64,000 nt of DNA from NCBI RefSeq assembly GCF_000516985.1, contig NW_006917103.1, forward strand, positions 62,001 through 126,000, written 5' to 3'. The notes beneath the pieces were generated by a model that was not told the origin of the DNA, did not search any database, and worked only from the letters and a program-made list of their open reading frames with translations. The translations under genes and the position numbers were made by a program. This document shows positions 1 to 11,753 of the stretch, piece after piece. Source of the stretch: Pestalotiopsis fici W106-1 (Eukaryota; Ascomycota; Sordariomycetes; Amphisphaeriales; Sporocadaceae). The stretch's first letter is position 1. Each line of letters begins with the position of its first letter.

Positions 1-2732
1 CGGCTATAGAACCAAGTTCAGTTGAGATCCATGCCTTGTCTATAAACGCACTGCTATAATTATGCTTATACAAGTAATTCAATAGTCGTTTTCACAAAAG
101 AATTGCCAGCAGTAACCCATGTCATTTAGAGCACGAGATCTTTCACATGGACGACGCTTAGCAGTGTAGCTTATACGCGATACCCGTAGCCAGGCCGGCA
201 CACAAGACAGTGGATGGGGTAAGACTTGGATAGCATTAAGATTGAGATCTAGCACCTAGGCCAGTTCTCCTTGGCAGGTCGGTACGTAGCAGTATCGAAA
301 CCTACAGTTGCAGTGGGACATTCGGACCCTGGGATCTGGGATCTCGGGAACATCTGCACCACGGCAGCGGGTTGCCAATAGTCTGTATTCGCTCCATCTC
401 CCAATCGAGCCAAAGTTGCAAAAAAGATACGCGCCCGAGGAGCAGGCGTCCTCTTTCTCCAAGCATCGCGACATGACCCTTTTTGGCTGACTGCCGAGCA
501 TGCACCAACCGATGGGCCGGTAATCTTGACGATCCTGTAAGGGAACTGAATGGATTTTCTGCCCTACGTGTTATGCATATTACTCAAATAAGCGAGGCCC
601 GGTAAGGCTCCTTGTCTGCAAATAAAAGATATGATTTCAAATAGTTCTTTCAAGCAAATGTTCAATTCTTGAACGCGGCTTTTTTTATTAGCTGTTGACG
701 AACTGTACCCAATCCTCTACATTTGCAATCCAACACTCTGACATTGTTGACAGGCACTGCTCTGCCATGCACTTGTAGCAAGCATCATGGCAAATGAGCA
801 AGGAAACATGACCATTCTGGGAGCTGTCAAAGCACTCTCTGGCCGTCTGACGTTTCAGTGTGACTTTACACCTTTCCTGTTCCTGAATCGCAATATCGCC
901 AAGTACCCTGAACAGACACCTGCACCCTAATCTTCATGACATCAATGCAATGCGAAGCGGTCACAGTGTTGCATTGTGTATGACCCGATCAATTGGCTTC
1001 CGTTCCTGAAGAGCGAATTGGTAGATGACGCCCCTGTTCGTTTACCATTTTGTCCTTTTTCCCCCCAGTACTTTCAACGGCATCTAGCCCAATGCGGAAT
1101 CATTACCCCGAGAGCTTCAATGTTGCACTCGCCCGCCCACCGGATATGAGGTGATGCTGGAAAGTCTGGCGCTCATCAACCCTGACTTGTGGCACATTTC
1201 ACTGCCACCGTACCAGTTCTAGGCTATGCCTGTCTCTTGATATTTTACGCCGTTTTATGAAGCAATAAGCGAGGTGGGATCCAACTACTAATCAAATAAG
1301 AAAGCGATGCCCCAAAAGGCCCACGAAGGGATCACGTTCCGGCATGGTACCATTCCCCGCTGGGTTGGGTTACTCTGAAGCCTCAAGTGGCCCCATAATA
1401 GCATTAAACATTTAGTTTCTGTAAAAATTGTCAAGGCAGCGATATCAAAACAGCTGCCCACAATGTGTGCATGAGCCTACAAGTTATGTAATCCGACTAC
1501 GTACACGTCTACATTTCTTTGATTGCCCTGTTCATTTTGCCATCATGATTCGAGTTGCTGTCCTGTCCGACGTACCATGAAAGCCATTCTTTTTACAACC
1601 ACAGATTTTGACTGGATATAATCATCAAATCTTGAATTTCATGTATCATCATTCGGATGGTAAATGTCCAATACTGATCAACTGCGAGTTACATGAAATC
1701 TTTCCACTTGATCCAACATTCTTTCTAAACACACGCTCATGTGCTATTAGATTCCGTACAAGCAGCAAACCCCTGATTTGCCCGAGTTCAACACGAGCTC
1801 TTGGGCGCACATCTTGCTACATTTCGAGACAAGCAGTTGCAAATCTTGAGCCAACATGAGAATTTGCCACGCGGACAACAACTACGATGGCACCCAGCTG
1901 TTGCTCTCATTATTGGGCGCAGAACAATATGGTTGTGATCAAGGTGCATTTACAAGGCTCGTAATGGCCTCTGTTTAGATCCTAGAGCGTCACATTTCAG
2001 CCGTGGCGATGGTTCATGATCATCAAAGATACCAGAAATAGCATCAGCGTGCCGATCTGCACCTTGATCATCCCCGTATTCCGTAGACTATTCACGTTGA
2101 AAGCTGGGCAAACGGTACACTGACCAGGGTGTCGAGGGTCCGACACAGTATATGGGATAAGTCTTGGTTCTCACAACGCAAAGACTTGAAAAGATTCCGT
2201 GAATATTCCAAGCAGATCGTGGAGTAGGGTTGTACTGGACCCTTTGAAAAACCCTGAGGACACCCAAACTTTTTTCACCGTTCGTCATTCTGCATGACCC
2301 GGTAGTCGGAGAATTTGTCCCTGTTCCTTGAACGGAGATCAGCCGAACGGGCAGTGATCAGCGCCGAACCGACTCAACGGCGTGGCTGTGCTAGAGGTAT
2401 GATGCAATTCATGCCCGCGAGCCGTGCATTGAATACGGAGCTTGACACAATTCAATTAATACTATGCAACCGGATTGTATGCGGAACTCGCCGGCAGAAG
2501 GTGTGGCCGTGTCCGTAGTATCGGCGAATGACCGGGCCGGGATTATGGACGGGATTTGCACCGACCAAGATTTGCCAGTCCTGAGAAAATACCACTATGC
2601 AGTAATCGGATGCCCTATTCGACTGTGGTCAAGCACGAGATGATCAAACTGGACGTCTTGACTAGAGGTAGATGTAATACTAGATTGCAAGTGACCTGGT
2701 GGAAAAGTATGAAACAAACTCGACGCCAACAT
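1..2732. other. Gene-poor stretch, no gene called
   Basis: Only short open frames (84 codons or fewer) occur on either strand. None has a recognisable domain, a plausible set of exons or a family-like composition. I see no tRNA or rRNA signature and no repeat worth naming. The base composition is ordinary, without the AT-rich decay seen at 32-43 kb. It may hold the promoter of a gene left of the window or a non-coding transcript, but nothing in the sequence shows this. Confidence 0.5.
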
Positions 2733-4184
2733 TCACAACGCCATTTCCAGCTCAGTGACCCAAGCGTTTAGAACCTCCTGGAGCTCGTACATGTCCTTTG
2801 TCCCTTGAATCTTTAACCGGCCGTCCATGATGCCATCCATGATGAGCAGGCCAAACTTTGGGTATTGCTTAACGGCATCTATAAAGGAACGCCCGTTTAA
2901 AAGAGAACAGGTGAAGCCACTGAGACGTGGATGATTCCACCGATTCCTCCAAAGGTCATTGTTGCCTGCATCGACCTCTTGTTCCCAAAGCACGAATATT
3001 TCCGGGGTGTAATCCAACACATGAACAAAACTTTCTTGAGCAAACCCACGTCGGAGCACGTTGTGTGGGATTGAGGACTCGTTGAGGTTTCCTAAAAAGA
3101 CATTGCCGTCGGCTTGGAGCTGTGCTATTCCTCGTCGGTGATTGTAGTGCTCGACAAGGTAGTGGCGAAGGCTGATATTGGCATCTTGTGGCGATGCGGC
3201 CCCATCCATAATCCTAGGAATCGCCTGGGAAATTTGCGCAACAGACATGTCGAGGAAGCGTTTATCAATGTAGAAACACGTGGGTTTAATAGACGCATTT
3301 CCACCCTCGCGGTCATCACGGCTCTGGACTCTAGATCGCTTTTGGGTCCGCTGGGGTTGCGTCGAGTTGAACCGTTTACCCTTGGTCTTGACAACTGCTT
3401 TGCCTCTCCGTGGTTCCTTGGCCTTGTCGTCATCTTCTGTCAAAGATTCATCTTCTTGTTCCTGGGCCTTGGCCTCTTGTTCCTTTTTCGTCAATAACAC
3501 ATTTCTCGCCTCCGTCACCTTTTCATGAATGGATTCGTCGAGATCCTTGAGCCACGGACGATCCTCGTCACTTTCCATTTGAGCATCCCATTCGTCAGTC
3601 ACTGACCCATCTTCAGTGGTAGGGGCGTCGGCATCCTTCCACCGGAGCCACAAGTCAATCTTTCGACCAGATGCACTCAGGCCGGCGGATTGGAGAAGTT
3701 TTCGGAGGTCGGCCACTTTGGTGTGGTCGAATTCCTCGAGGTCATGTGCAGGAATTGTGTCGCGGTCAGCGGCGCGTTTCTGGGAGGATCTGGCAAAGTT
3801 GCCATTACCAGGAACCTTTTTGGTAGCGGGTTTGCTTTGCCGTGTCTTGACACTCTTTGCGTTGAGCCCAGGTTCAGCCTCTCGACCCTTGATTCGATTC
3901 CAGAGTTGCACTTTGGTCATGGATCCGACCTTGTAACCTCGTTTCTTGAGCTCCTCCTTTAATTCTGAGATTTTGATTCTGTCAAACTCGACCAGTTCGT
4001 CCTTGGGTAGTTGATTACGACCCTTGACACGGTTTCTGGTAGCCTTGGAAAAATTTCCATTGCCTGGCACCTTGTTGCTCTGTGGCTTGGCATTTTCAGT
4101 ATCCTGCTTTCTTGAATCTATAGTCTTGTTCTTTTCCTCGTATACTCCATCGCTACTGCCATTTGGCGAATGAGGAATAATCAT
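2733..4184 (-). CDS. Protein with two SAP-like motifs
   Basis: This is a single open frame of 483 residues without introns. Two copies of one module are visible. Each begins with KVPGNGNF, followed by a basic stretch and a SAP-type helix-turn-helix (LVEFDRIKISELKEELKKRG at about residues 63-95, and LEEFDHTKVADLRKLLQSAG at about 143-175), each ending in an LWxRxK signature. SAP motifs bind AT-rich or scaffold DNA and are common in nuclear proteins. The middle (about 190-300) is acidic then basic and probably disordered. The C-terminal 180 residues look folded (many aromatic residues) but I do not recognise the domain. A nuclear DNA- or chromatin-associated role is inferred. The ATG at 4184 is the first in frame and lies directly before the first module. 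Confidence 0.85.
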   Translation of the reverse strand: MIIPHSPNGSSDGVYEEKNKTIDSRKQDTENAKPQSNKVPGNGNFSKATRNRVKGRNQLPKDELVEFDRIKISELKEELKKRGYKVGSMTKVQLWNRIKGREAEPGLNAKSVKTRQSKPATKKVPGNGNFARSSQKRAADRDTIPAHDLEEFDHTKVADLRKLLQSAGLSASGRKIDLWLRWKDADAPTTEDGSVTDEWDAQMESDEDRPWLKDLDESIHEKVTEARNVLLTKKEQEAKAQEQEDESLTEDDDKAKEPRRGKAVVKTKGKRFNSTQPQRTQKRSRVQSRDDREGGNASIKPTCFYIDKRFLDMSVAQISQAIPRIMDGAASPQDANISLRHYLVEHYNHRRGIAQLQADGNVFLGNLNESSIPHNVLRRGFAQESFVHVLDYTPEIFVLWEQEVDAGNNDLWRNRWNHPRLSGFTCSLLNGRSFIDAVKQYPKFGLLIMDGIMDGRLKIQGTKDMYELQEVLNAWVTELEMAL

Positions 4185-4833
4185 AGTGTCTATAGCACTG
4201 CAACAGTATAATAAAATTGACTCGACGAGTTGACAGGCAACATGTACTGCTCAAATTTTGCTCAGTATCATGGAACTTTCAAAGGTGAGTATGGTGGAGT
4301 GAATCCTATTACATTTGGAGATTGGTATATGTACAATTCCTGACTATAGCTTGACAACAAAGCAGACCGCGACGGGAAAAGGCAGACTGTTTTCGGCATG
4401 ACTGATTCTTTGTTCCTTGTCACCGACTTTTGCATGCGTACAAGACGGTCGCATTGGAATATTGATTTTGATGAGCATTATTCCGTCAATACACTGACTT
4501 TTAGATTCTGCGAGTCAAGCATGTCACTACACTGGTGCATTTGGTCGAATAGATTCTTGGTTGGTCTACTATCCAGAAAGTTGAATCATGACTTGTTCAC
4601 AGAAGCAATCCAGTTGATATAGATCGAGTCGACAGCTTTGTATGCGCAAACCAATATCATGTCTAATCGCAACCTCTCCTAAATGAATGCACTATTGACC
4701 ACCCACAAGTTCCATTGCTATGCCCACAAACCCATGTACTATGCAAATGTGCAGTCTTGTAGCCTTGCCGATTGTTCCCTCGAGTAACAAATGTTTTGGA
4801 CGCTCTTCAAGTCCATGTCCTGTGCCGGCCAGA
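4185..4833. other. Intergenic, between SAP gene and KES1-like gene
   Basis: It holds the upstream region of the SAP-motif gene and the 3' flank of the KES1-like gene. The open frames seen here are short and unsupported. No further element was recognised. Confidence 0.5.
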
Positions 4834-6481
4834 TTACACAATTCCTTCCAGGCTCCAATCATTGTTCTGTATCCTGTCAAGAACCTGCCTGCCCTTTTCG
4901 CTGAGATCCGGCTTGCCACCCTTGTCTGTAACCTGCGAGAAAAACACTGGCTGCCAGGTTTCATTGTTGCGCTCGCGTGCCCTCGCCTTTTCTCTCTGCT
5001 TCTCTTCAAGCTCTTGTTTGACTGTGGTGGCTTTTGAAAACTGCTTGGCAGATATGGCTTGGGTGACGCCATCCCAAAGGGCTAGTGACTCATTCTCGAC
5101 CTGCTTCTCCTTGGGTGGAAGGATTTTGGGTGCGACATTTAGGGGGTTGAGATCAATAATCACAGTCTGATCCTCGGGAGGATGGGAGTCCTAGAATCGT
5201 TAGACAAGACTTGGAATCAATTAAGAGACTTACCACTGGCTTTGGCCCAACGGTAAAGACAATCTTGTCTTTCCAGGATCCACCAAGCCGAATCAGAATG
5301 TCCTTGTCGGGCACGTCCTTGATGCGAATCTTGTCATCATTGTCAGGATCGTACCTAAAGATGATGCCTTCAATTCTGTTTTGGGCACGGCCAAGCCATC
5401 CATCCTCGAGGTACTGCAAGATACACTTCAACTTGGTCTTGGGGCAAGAGACAAAGGCAGACTCTCCAACGCTGACGCTCAGGGCACCGCGAAGTATGCC
5501 GCCCAAGTGGGCAGCCGGATGTTGAAGCTGGTATGTCTCGCCATCGCGCTTGTCAAGAGTGATGAAGATGCCAAAGTTGTGCTCGCCAGGGGACACCTTG
5601 ATTGTGGTGCCGGTGAATTTTGCCGAGATTTGATCGAAACCACGTGCGTGCAAGCCTTGCTCGGGACAACTAATGTAAAAGGCGCTTACTGGGGGGTGAT
5701 GCGACGTTTGCTCAGTGAGGTATGAGATGCGCCATGTCGGTCCAGATGGGTTCTCGGATGGTTGCGGAATGGAAACGGATGAGGAAGATCGTGGGTCGGC
5801 TTTGGTAGATTTGGCAGACTTGGTAGACGATGCACTACTCGCGTTGCCGCTGGTCTTGGTATTGATGGGCGGTACGTTCTTGTCGGCTTCCCAGTTGCAT
5901 CGAAAAAACTCCCCGAGGCACGAGTTGTATGGTTTACAAGGCTTGCCCTTGACGTATTTGAGGTCCTTTGTAAACCAGAAACGTAGCACCTCTAGCATGC
6001 GATCTACCGAGTCATCTGCCGTGCCAATGGCAGCAAAGGCATTGGGGCAATCGAGGTAATTCCAGTATTCGAGGTTTGGTCTGGGTTCGAGAAGCTGCGA
6101 TGGCAGGGAGAAGCGGACGGCAGCAAGATCAGGAACGCCTATGAATCTGGTGAAGCAATGGTTAGCATGAATAGTGCCATGGACATGTATTGTACTGATT
6201 CTCGTGCTGGCAAAGGATCACGAGTGAAGCCACCATTGCGGATGATTCCGTCATTGGATGATGGTCACCCCGCCTTGCCCTGCAAAGAAACGCATGGCGG
6301 TGAAGGCATCGCGATCCCAGAAAGGGGGCACCGAGTGAAGGGGAGATGAAGGATTGGAAAAGCTCGGGACATGTTGTAAGGGCTCTTACTTTCGCAGAAT
6401 AGAAATAAAGGTTCTGAGTTTTCCACTATCATTCTGAGGAATATCCTCATTGATGGTCTCAGGCGCGGCAGAGGACGCCAT
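4834..6481 (-). CDS. KES1: Oxysterol-binding protein, Kes1/Osh4 type
   Basis: Three exons (6481-6390, 6146-5234, 5190-4834) join in frame to 453 residues, close to yeast Kes1/Osh4 (about 434). The family fingerprint is seen as EQTSHHPP near residue 176. Upstream stand FSLPSQLLEPRPNLEYWNYL and FTKDLKYVKGKPCKPYNSCL, typical of the short ORD-only proteins that lack PH and ankyrin domains. The C-terminus has the usual basic, charged helix and WQPVFF. Such proteins exchange sterol for phosphatidylinositol-4-phosphate between membranes (ER, Golgi, plasma membrane) and restrain Golgi secretion. Introns are GTAAGA..CAG and GTAAGT..TAG. A Ser/Thr/Lys-rich insertion near residues 130-165 is longer than in yeast. 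The first exon encodes a short lid-like N-terminus starting MASSAAPETINED. Confidence 0.93.
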
Positions 6482-8090
6482 AGTGCTTGCTTGGGAGCTA
6501 CTGGCGCTGCTGTCCCGCGGGATAACCTAGACACGCAGACGAGGTACTGGCGTCTTCAGTGGATGTGTGTGTCGGCCGTCGACAAGAAAGAAGTGTGTCG
6601 TCGGGCAGATGCCACTTCTTCTTCTTCTTCTTCTGTTTCCTTATCGCCTGGCGAAGCTCAAAGTGACGGGGCTCAAAGCTGAGGGTATGGCGACGACAAC
6701 AATAGAGGGACGCGGATTCTGGTCAAGGACTCGCCAAAGCAGATTTGTCGGAGCACCCAAGAGTGGTGACTTTTTTTCTGCCACCCCGAATGCTAAAAGA
6801 CAGTGATGAGGCTGCTTTAGGCCAGGTCCGGTTCAGCTAGGTAAGTAGGTTAGGTAGAGGTAGGCATGTGGACTCTTCTTCTGGACCTTTGATGCTCAAA
6901 GGAATCTGGTGACGTTTTAGCGCCTGGGTTTGCCGATAAGCCGCGCCACGCTCTCCTTCTCCTTCTCTCTCACGCACACTCTCTCGCGCGCAAATCAGCG
7001 CTGCACTTTTTAGGGGACCACCAGTCTGCCACCCCCTGGAGCGAGGGGTTGCCATTTGTGGCCAGGCGATAAGGAATTGACTGACTGCTTGCCATGGGTG
7101 ATCATGCATCCAAAGGGCCCTGGCGGACCGGATGGCTCGTGCTAGGATGCGGTTGTATGCCTGACTCGGGAGAGATGCATTCAAAACAACAGCTGATACA
7201 GTGCTCACAATCTTCTGGAGAGCAGATATGCTGGCATGATTATTGGAATTCCTGGTACAACGACAAAAGTAACTGAGATCCCGGAATGATGTATACAAGT
7301 TACACACTATGACTATTTCACATCTGACCAACCTACAAAATACATGCAAACACTTTTATGGACAGTATACCCATCAAGAAGAGATAATTCTTTTCACTTT
7401 TATTGCTCTGGCATCGCCTTTAGCCATGGAAGATCCAAGCATGTAAATGGTTTGGTACCTCTTTGTTCATGATCGCCATGGCTGGGCATTATCCCCCACC
7501 TTGTCTGATTTTGAGAATCTCACTAAACCATCATTGCCTTATCGAAACCATTACCCCTCCACACCGTCGGACCTCTGCTTCAACACAACACCAAGGAGCC
7601 AATCAGTGCGCAACGTGCTTCAAACAACTTGTCCTCGGTGCATGACACGCCATATAACACAATTTGGTCCCGCGCCCGAATACCCCCGGGAATTTGGTCG
7701 TCAAGTGACGATCATCAGGATTGAATGCATGGTCAATATGTGTCGTCGTCGTAGCTGTTGTGCACACTCTCGATTTGTTGTCTTGTGCTGACTGGATTTG
7801 ATGAGGAGTTACAGTGACGTCATGGCTACTTTTCATATATCAAGCACTCGAATATATCGCGGAGCATCATTCGCCACCATCCGTGACGTGAGCCGAGTAG
7901 GAAACAAAATCTCGGAATATATTTCACACAACACAGGCTCAGCCAAAAGCATTTCACCGAGCACATCTCTTTAAAAGGTCTCATTGTCAGGCTTCGAGGC
8001 GCAAAACCCCACGAGAATACATGTTCCACGTGGTCCGATTAGTTTTCTGGCCGCAATGAATATATCCTGTGCAGTATCATGCGAATGACA
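6482..8090. other. Long intergenic region with TTC microsatellite
   Basis: It holds the upstream region of the KES1-like gene on the left and the 3' flank of the glycosyltransferase gene on the right. A short (TTC)n run lies at about 6615-6634, and pyrimidine-rich CT tracts lie near 6955-6990. The open frames here (up to 170 codons, 6837-7349 on the minus strand) have no family-like features. No RNA gene was recognised. Confidence 0.45.
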
Positions 8091-9482
8091 CTACCCCACA
8101 AGCTTTATAAGCTCATCGTGGACCAAGGAGATGCAGTCGAGGCTCCTGCTCTGCTGCTGTAGTAGTTGAACCCGTCGTGAAAATGCTTCCCCTTGAAGAA
8201 CAGTCTCAATCCCTTGTCGGACCTGTTCTGTGGATGGTTCGGCAGTACCTAGATCCACCCCGATTCCTGACCAAGTGACTCTCCTCGCGTTCTCCGTCTT
8301 ATCCATTCCCTCTCCTGCCACGACCATTGGGACTCCGTGAGCAATGCCATGATTTACGGCCCCGAAACCTGCGTTGTGTACCCAAACATTGGCGTGCTCC
8401 AGAGCTGCGTCGTATGAGAGATAATCTGCGATTCGGGCATTTCCTGGGACCTCGACAAAGTCAGACAGCTTCGCATCCTTCCAGCCCAAGACGGCCACCA
8501 CGAGGATATCATTCCTATCTGCGAAAGCTTGGATGGTTGGTATGATGAGCTGCCTGGGATTGACTTCCACGGTGCCCTGGGCCACGAGTACTACATACTT
8601 CCTCCGAGGGTCTCTGCGGTCCAAGGATGAATTGTGCTTCAGTTCATTCCACCATGGGAAAGGAGGATCTGGTTTGACAGCTTCATCGCTTGCGCCCTGC
8701 ACGAGACCTACAAACTTGAATCTCGGTGGCCAGTCACATCGAGCATACTCGAAGCCAGGCACACCGCATTGAAGTATGACCTCGTGGCATGTATAGTTGT
8801 CGCCGGCGAGTAAAGGCTTACCCACTGTTCGCGTTGTGCCAGCTTCGAGCAATTTCTGGTCTAGCAGATCCGTGAGTGGTTTGGTACTCTTTGCTCGTCT
8901 TTCCCATATTCTTCGGTTCCTCTCTCGACCTGCTTCCGTTTGGTCAAATGGCAGAGGATGAACAAACGGTGGAAGATCGACACTTTGTATGGCCGGGACT
9001 GTTATTGATACGCAGATTGATCGCGGAATGTTGATACCGGGTGGCAGAGTAGCGCCATACTTGAGGGGCATGACGCCGAGAAAAAAGGCTTCGGCAATGA
9101 TGATGACTTGCCCTTGTGGGCTGCGTTTGTTCAGGCTGACGAGGGCGGATTTGAGGTTCTCCCATTGCTCCACCAACGGTTCTAGACATTGTAAGCGAAG
9201 GTCGATCTTGCCACGCTCTACCCAGTGCAGCGCATGATAACCTGGTATTGGATGGTTCTCATAATATGCCTTGTCGTCCAGGTCTGCCAGACCAGTAAGG
9301 GGCATGAAGTCGGCGCCCGTCTCCTCGATGCGCCTGCGATGTGAGCTAGGTCCAAGAAACGACACTTGCCAGCCCCTTTTGACCAGGCCATCCGTTATGC
9401 GAACCAGCGGAATCAAATGTCCTGATAGACCATGGCAGACAACGAGCAACCGAGGAAGATTGTTTGTTAATACCTCGCCCAT
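8091..9482 (-). CDS. GT1-family UDP-glycosyltransferase
   Basis: A single-exon frame. The frame is open to 9602, but I place the start at 9482 (MGEVLTNNL), giving 463 residues, because the Rossmann strand PRLLVVCHGLSGHLIPL follows at once and the upstream 40 residues look like leader. The GT-B fold is supported by the N-terminal HGLSGHLIPL acceptor-side motif and by the C-terminal donor-site motif beginning VHNAGFGAVNHGIAHGVPMV (about residues 368-387), with the GEGMDKTENARR segment where sugar-nucleotide enzymes have a D/E-Q pair. Family members transfer a sugar from a UDP-sugar to a small lipophilic acceptor, used in detoxification or secondary metabolism. The acceptor cannot be predicted. 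There is no signal peptide or C-terminal membrane anchor, so it is probably cytosolic. Neighbours give no pathway clue. Confidence 0.85.
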   Translation of the reverse strand: MGEVLTNNLPRLLVVCHGLSGHLIPLVRITDGLVKRGWQVSFLGPSSHRRRIEETGADFMPLTGLADLDDKAYYENHPIPGYHALHWVERGKIDLRLQCLEPLVEQWENLKSALVSLNKRSPQGQVIIIAEAFFLGVMPLKYGATLPPGINIPRSICVSITVPAIQSVDLPPFVHPLPFDQTEAGRERNRRIWERRAKSTKPLTDLLDQKLLEAGTTRTVGKPLLAGDNYTCHEVILQCGVPGFEYARCDWPPRFKFVGLVQGASDEAVKPDPPFPWWNELKHNSSLDRRDPRRKYVVLVAQGTVEVNPRQLIIPTIQAFADRNDILVVAVLGWKDAKLSDFVEVPGNARIADYLSYDAALEHANVWVHNAGFGAVNHGIAHGVPMVVAGEGMDKTENARRVTWSGIGVDLGTAEPSTEQVRQGIETVLQGEAFSRRVQLLQQQSRSLDCISLVHDELIKLVG

Positions 9483-10002
9483 CTCGAAACTAAAACTATT
9501 CTGCTTTTTGCGATTGTGGGCAGGACAGCGAGCGACCTGTAGTTGAGGGGGACATGTGACGCGCACAGTGCTTAAAAACACAATTGCGCACTGACTGATC
9601 ACCTTTGACTCAATACCAAGTCAGTGAGGTCAATAGCTTGGAGGAAAAGATGATGTTATTCCAGACATTTGTCTGAGTGTGTGATGGTTGGGAAAGAAGC
9701 GGGATGGCTCCAGCTGTCAAGAAAAAAAAGAAAAAATCCTTTTTAACCCCTGCTCCAACGCGCCGGGAAACAGTTGAAATCTGGGATATGTCATGAGCTT
9801 TTTTTCTATTTCCCAACTCATTCAGAATCACAAGTCCTTGTGACTGCATCTTTCATGGATGATGAAGCAGCTCTTTCATTTCAATGATGATTCTTTAATG
9901 AAACGCGAATGGAGGATCTACCTTGTGCAACAACTTATTAACCAACATACCATGTATCTGTAGTACTGGGAAATGTGACTTTTCCATCAATCACCTGTCA
10001 AG
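9483..10002. other. Intergenic, upstream of glycosyltransferase
   Basis: It contains the likely promoter and leader of the glycosyltransferase and A/T-rich stretches such as the poly-A run near 9720-9740. Nothing else was recognised. Confidence 0.4.
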
Positions 10003-10329
10003 TCAATCTCTTCCACCCTCGCGATACAATGTGCCCCTGTCTGGCTCTGGGGCATGGGAGTTGATTTCGAAAATTGACCTTTTGCTTGTAAGCTTGGGTG
10101 TGGTAATCTTTATCAAGAGCCGTCGAGCGCGATGCTGCAACATTGCTGACCGTACAAGGGCGCGTAGCTTGCGTAATTTGACACTTGCTGCTTGGTCGGC
10201 GGCCTCTTGAGCTCTTTTAAGCAGAATAAAATGTCCAGCCGACTTGCGCTTGCTATGCTCTTCTTTGATTGTTTCCAATCCTAGTACTTGCTGGGCAGTC
10301 ATTTGCACTAGCCATCTTGGAAACCATTC
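10003..10329 (-). pseudogene. Possible displaced 3' part of the XPG nuclease gene
   Basis: The minus-strand frame begins with EWFPRWLVQMTAQQVLG, which resembles the segment that follows the catalytic core in filamentous-fungal GEN1/Yen1-like nucleases (a W-x-P-x-W/x-L-V pattern before a long basic helix). It then runs as a basic, Lys/Arg-rich helix to a stop at 10003. It lies just past the stop of the XPG gene and in another frame. Either the gene has been broken by a TGA, a TAG and a frameshift, or a weak intron (GTCCTT...CCAAG, about 80 bases) joins the two parts. That junction would restore reading as ..SF-PESR-EWFPRW... Both readings are inference. Confidence 0.4.
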
Positions 10330-10414
10330 TCGACTTTCCGCTTGGATCGAATGTCTCGAGTTTTGCCTAGTAATTCCTCATGGGCCCATCTTTTGGATTG
10401 ACGTCAATGACTTG

Positions 10415-11753
10415 TCAAGGACGAAAAGACAGCCTTAGTTGGTCGCCCATCTTTGCATCAGTCTTTGCTTGAACGATGGCTTCAAAAAGATTGGAACCAT
10501 CATTGCCCTTTTGATGAGACAGCCACAACTCCTTGACAAGGGCCGTATCGGCCAGGGTTCTGACAAACTTTCCGCAAAGGTGAGCGAAGCGCCAGTCGAA
10601 ATTTGATTCGGTGAAAGCCCGGAGCTTGGACACATTAATGGCCTTTTCCCATTCGACATTCTCGGCCCAGGACTGAAGAAGATCTTTTGAGGTGACGGCA
10701 GGCCGAAGGTAATAATTGGCAATCTTGGGGTCTGGAAAAACGTCTGGCACAGACCTCGCAACCGCATGGTGTCCTTTGGCCTCCAGACTCTGTTTGAGAT
10801 CATGGACCCATCTCCATCTCCATTTTGATGGATCTTCTCCCCTGCCAATTTTGTTGAAGAGTATATAACAACTGTTCCCAGAGCGCGCAGCTTGAAGTGC
10901 TACCTTGGCGCCACATCCTCGTATTCCCTTGTCGTAATCACCGCCAGACATGAGGGCCAGTTGGAGCAGATGCTTCCGAGTGATGATGTCGTCAGGGCCG
11001 CGAGGTTTGCCGTCTTTCTTCTCAAGGTCATCCATGCGAAACGCCCGGATCATGGCAGTACCGTTGTCTGCGACGAGTTTTTCGAGAACGAACCTAGAGC
11101 CAAAAACCAAGGAATCACCATCTCGAGTGAGGACTGCGTCGACTATGTTGGCCTGCTCTAATGCTGCACATTCGGCTTCAGCTTCTCCGGCGGCTATGAG
11201 CCAAGGTATGCTCAGATAATCAAACATTTCCTTGGCGAGGCTGCTTATGTGGTTCAAATCATATTCTCTTTCCTCTATGCGGCCGCTTAACCTTGCTGGC
11301 GATTGAGAAGGTACATGTTGTGGCTGCATCAAGCGTCCTAATTTCCGTGGTTTGTTTGGACCATCAAAAATGAAGACAGGTTGGACACCGGTGCGAAGAA
11401 TATGTAACGTGGCAAAGTATAGCGTTCGCGTAGGATGATTCTTGCCACCTATTTATATTACTTGTTAGGTTGATCGGAGGGACAATGCGAAATGGCTTTT
11501 CTGATCATGCACATACCGTAACCCGATACCTGAGCAGTCGCCGACTTGTATTGGAATATGGCCAGTGGTGTATCGACAGCAATACGCATCGGCCTGCCTT
11601 TTTGGCTCACCCATTCGGCATTGAGACGCGCGAGTGGAAGCGTTTCACCACCGGTGACATCTCTGACTGCATCCCAAAGGCTGTGTTTATTAAGTAACGC
11701 GTGGCTGAGGCTGTGTATAGTTTATGAAATGGAACGTACCCTTCTATTCCCAT
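10415..11753 (-). CDS. XPG/GEN1-like structure-specific nuclease, 3' end truncated
   Basis: Three exons (11753-11740, 11680-11517, 11448-10415) give 403 residues from MGIEGLWDAV. The XPG-N region shows the conserved AVD and FIFDG aspartates. The XPG-I region shows GEAEAECAAL (about 147) and TRDGDSLVFG (about 167), and the helix-turn-helix region shows GGDYDKGIRGCG (about 227). All acidic metal ligands expected for the FEN1/XPG/GEN1 superfamily are therefore present. The region after (LRPAVTSKDLLQSW, LRAFTESNFDW) matches the Yen1/GEN1-like group of filamentous fungi, which cut Holliday junctions or flaps. Those proteins are usually much longer. Here a TGA follows LRLSFRP, while the next codons still read QVIDVNPKDG before a second stop, so the gene looks recently truncated unless an unusual intron removes the stops. 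Expected location is the nucleus. Confidence 0.82.

Noticed and set aside
5153..5998. A stand-alone 281-residue oxysterol-binding fragment
   Set aside because: It is the middle exon of the KES1-like gene; flanking exons restore full length.
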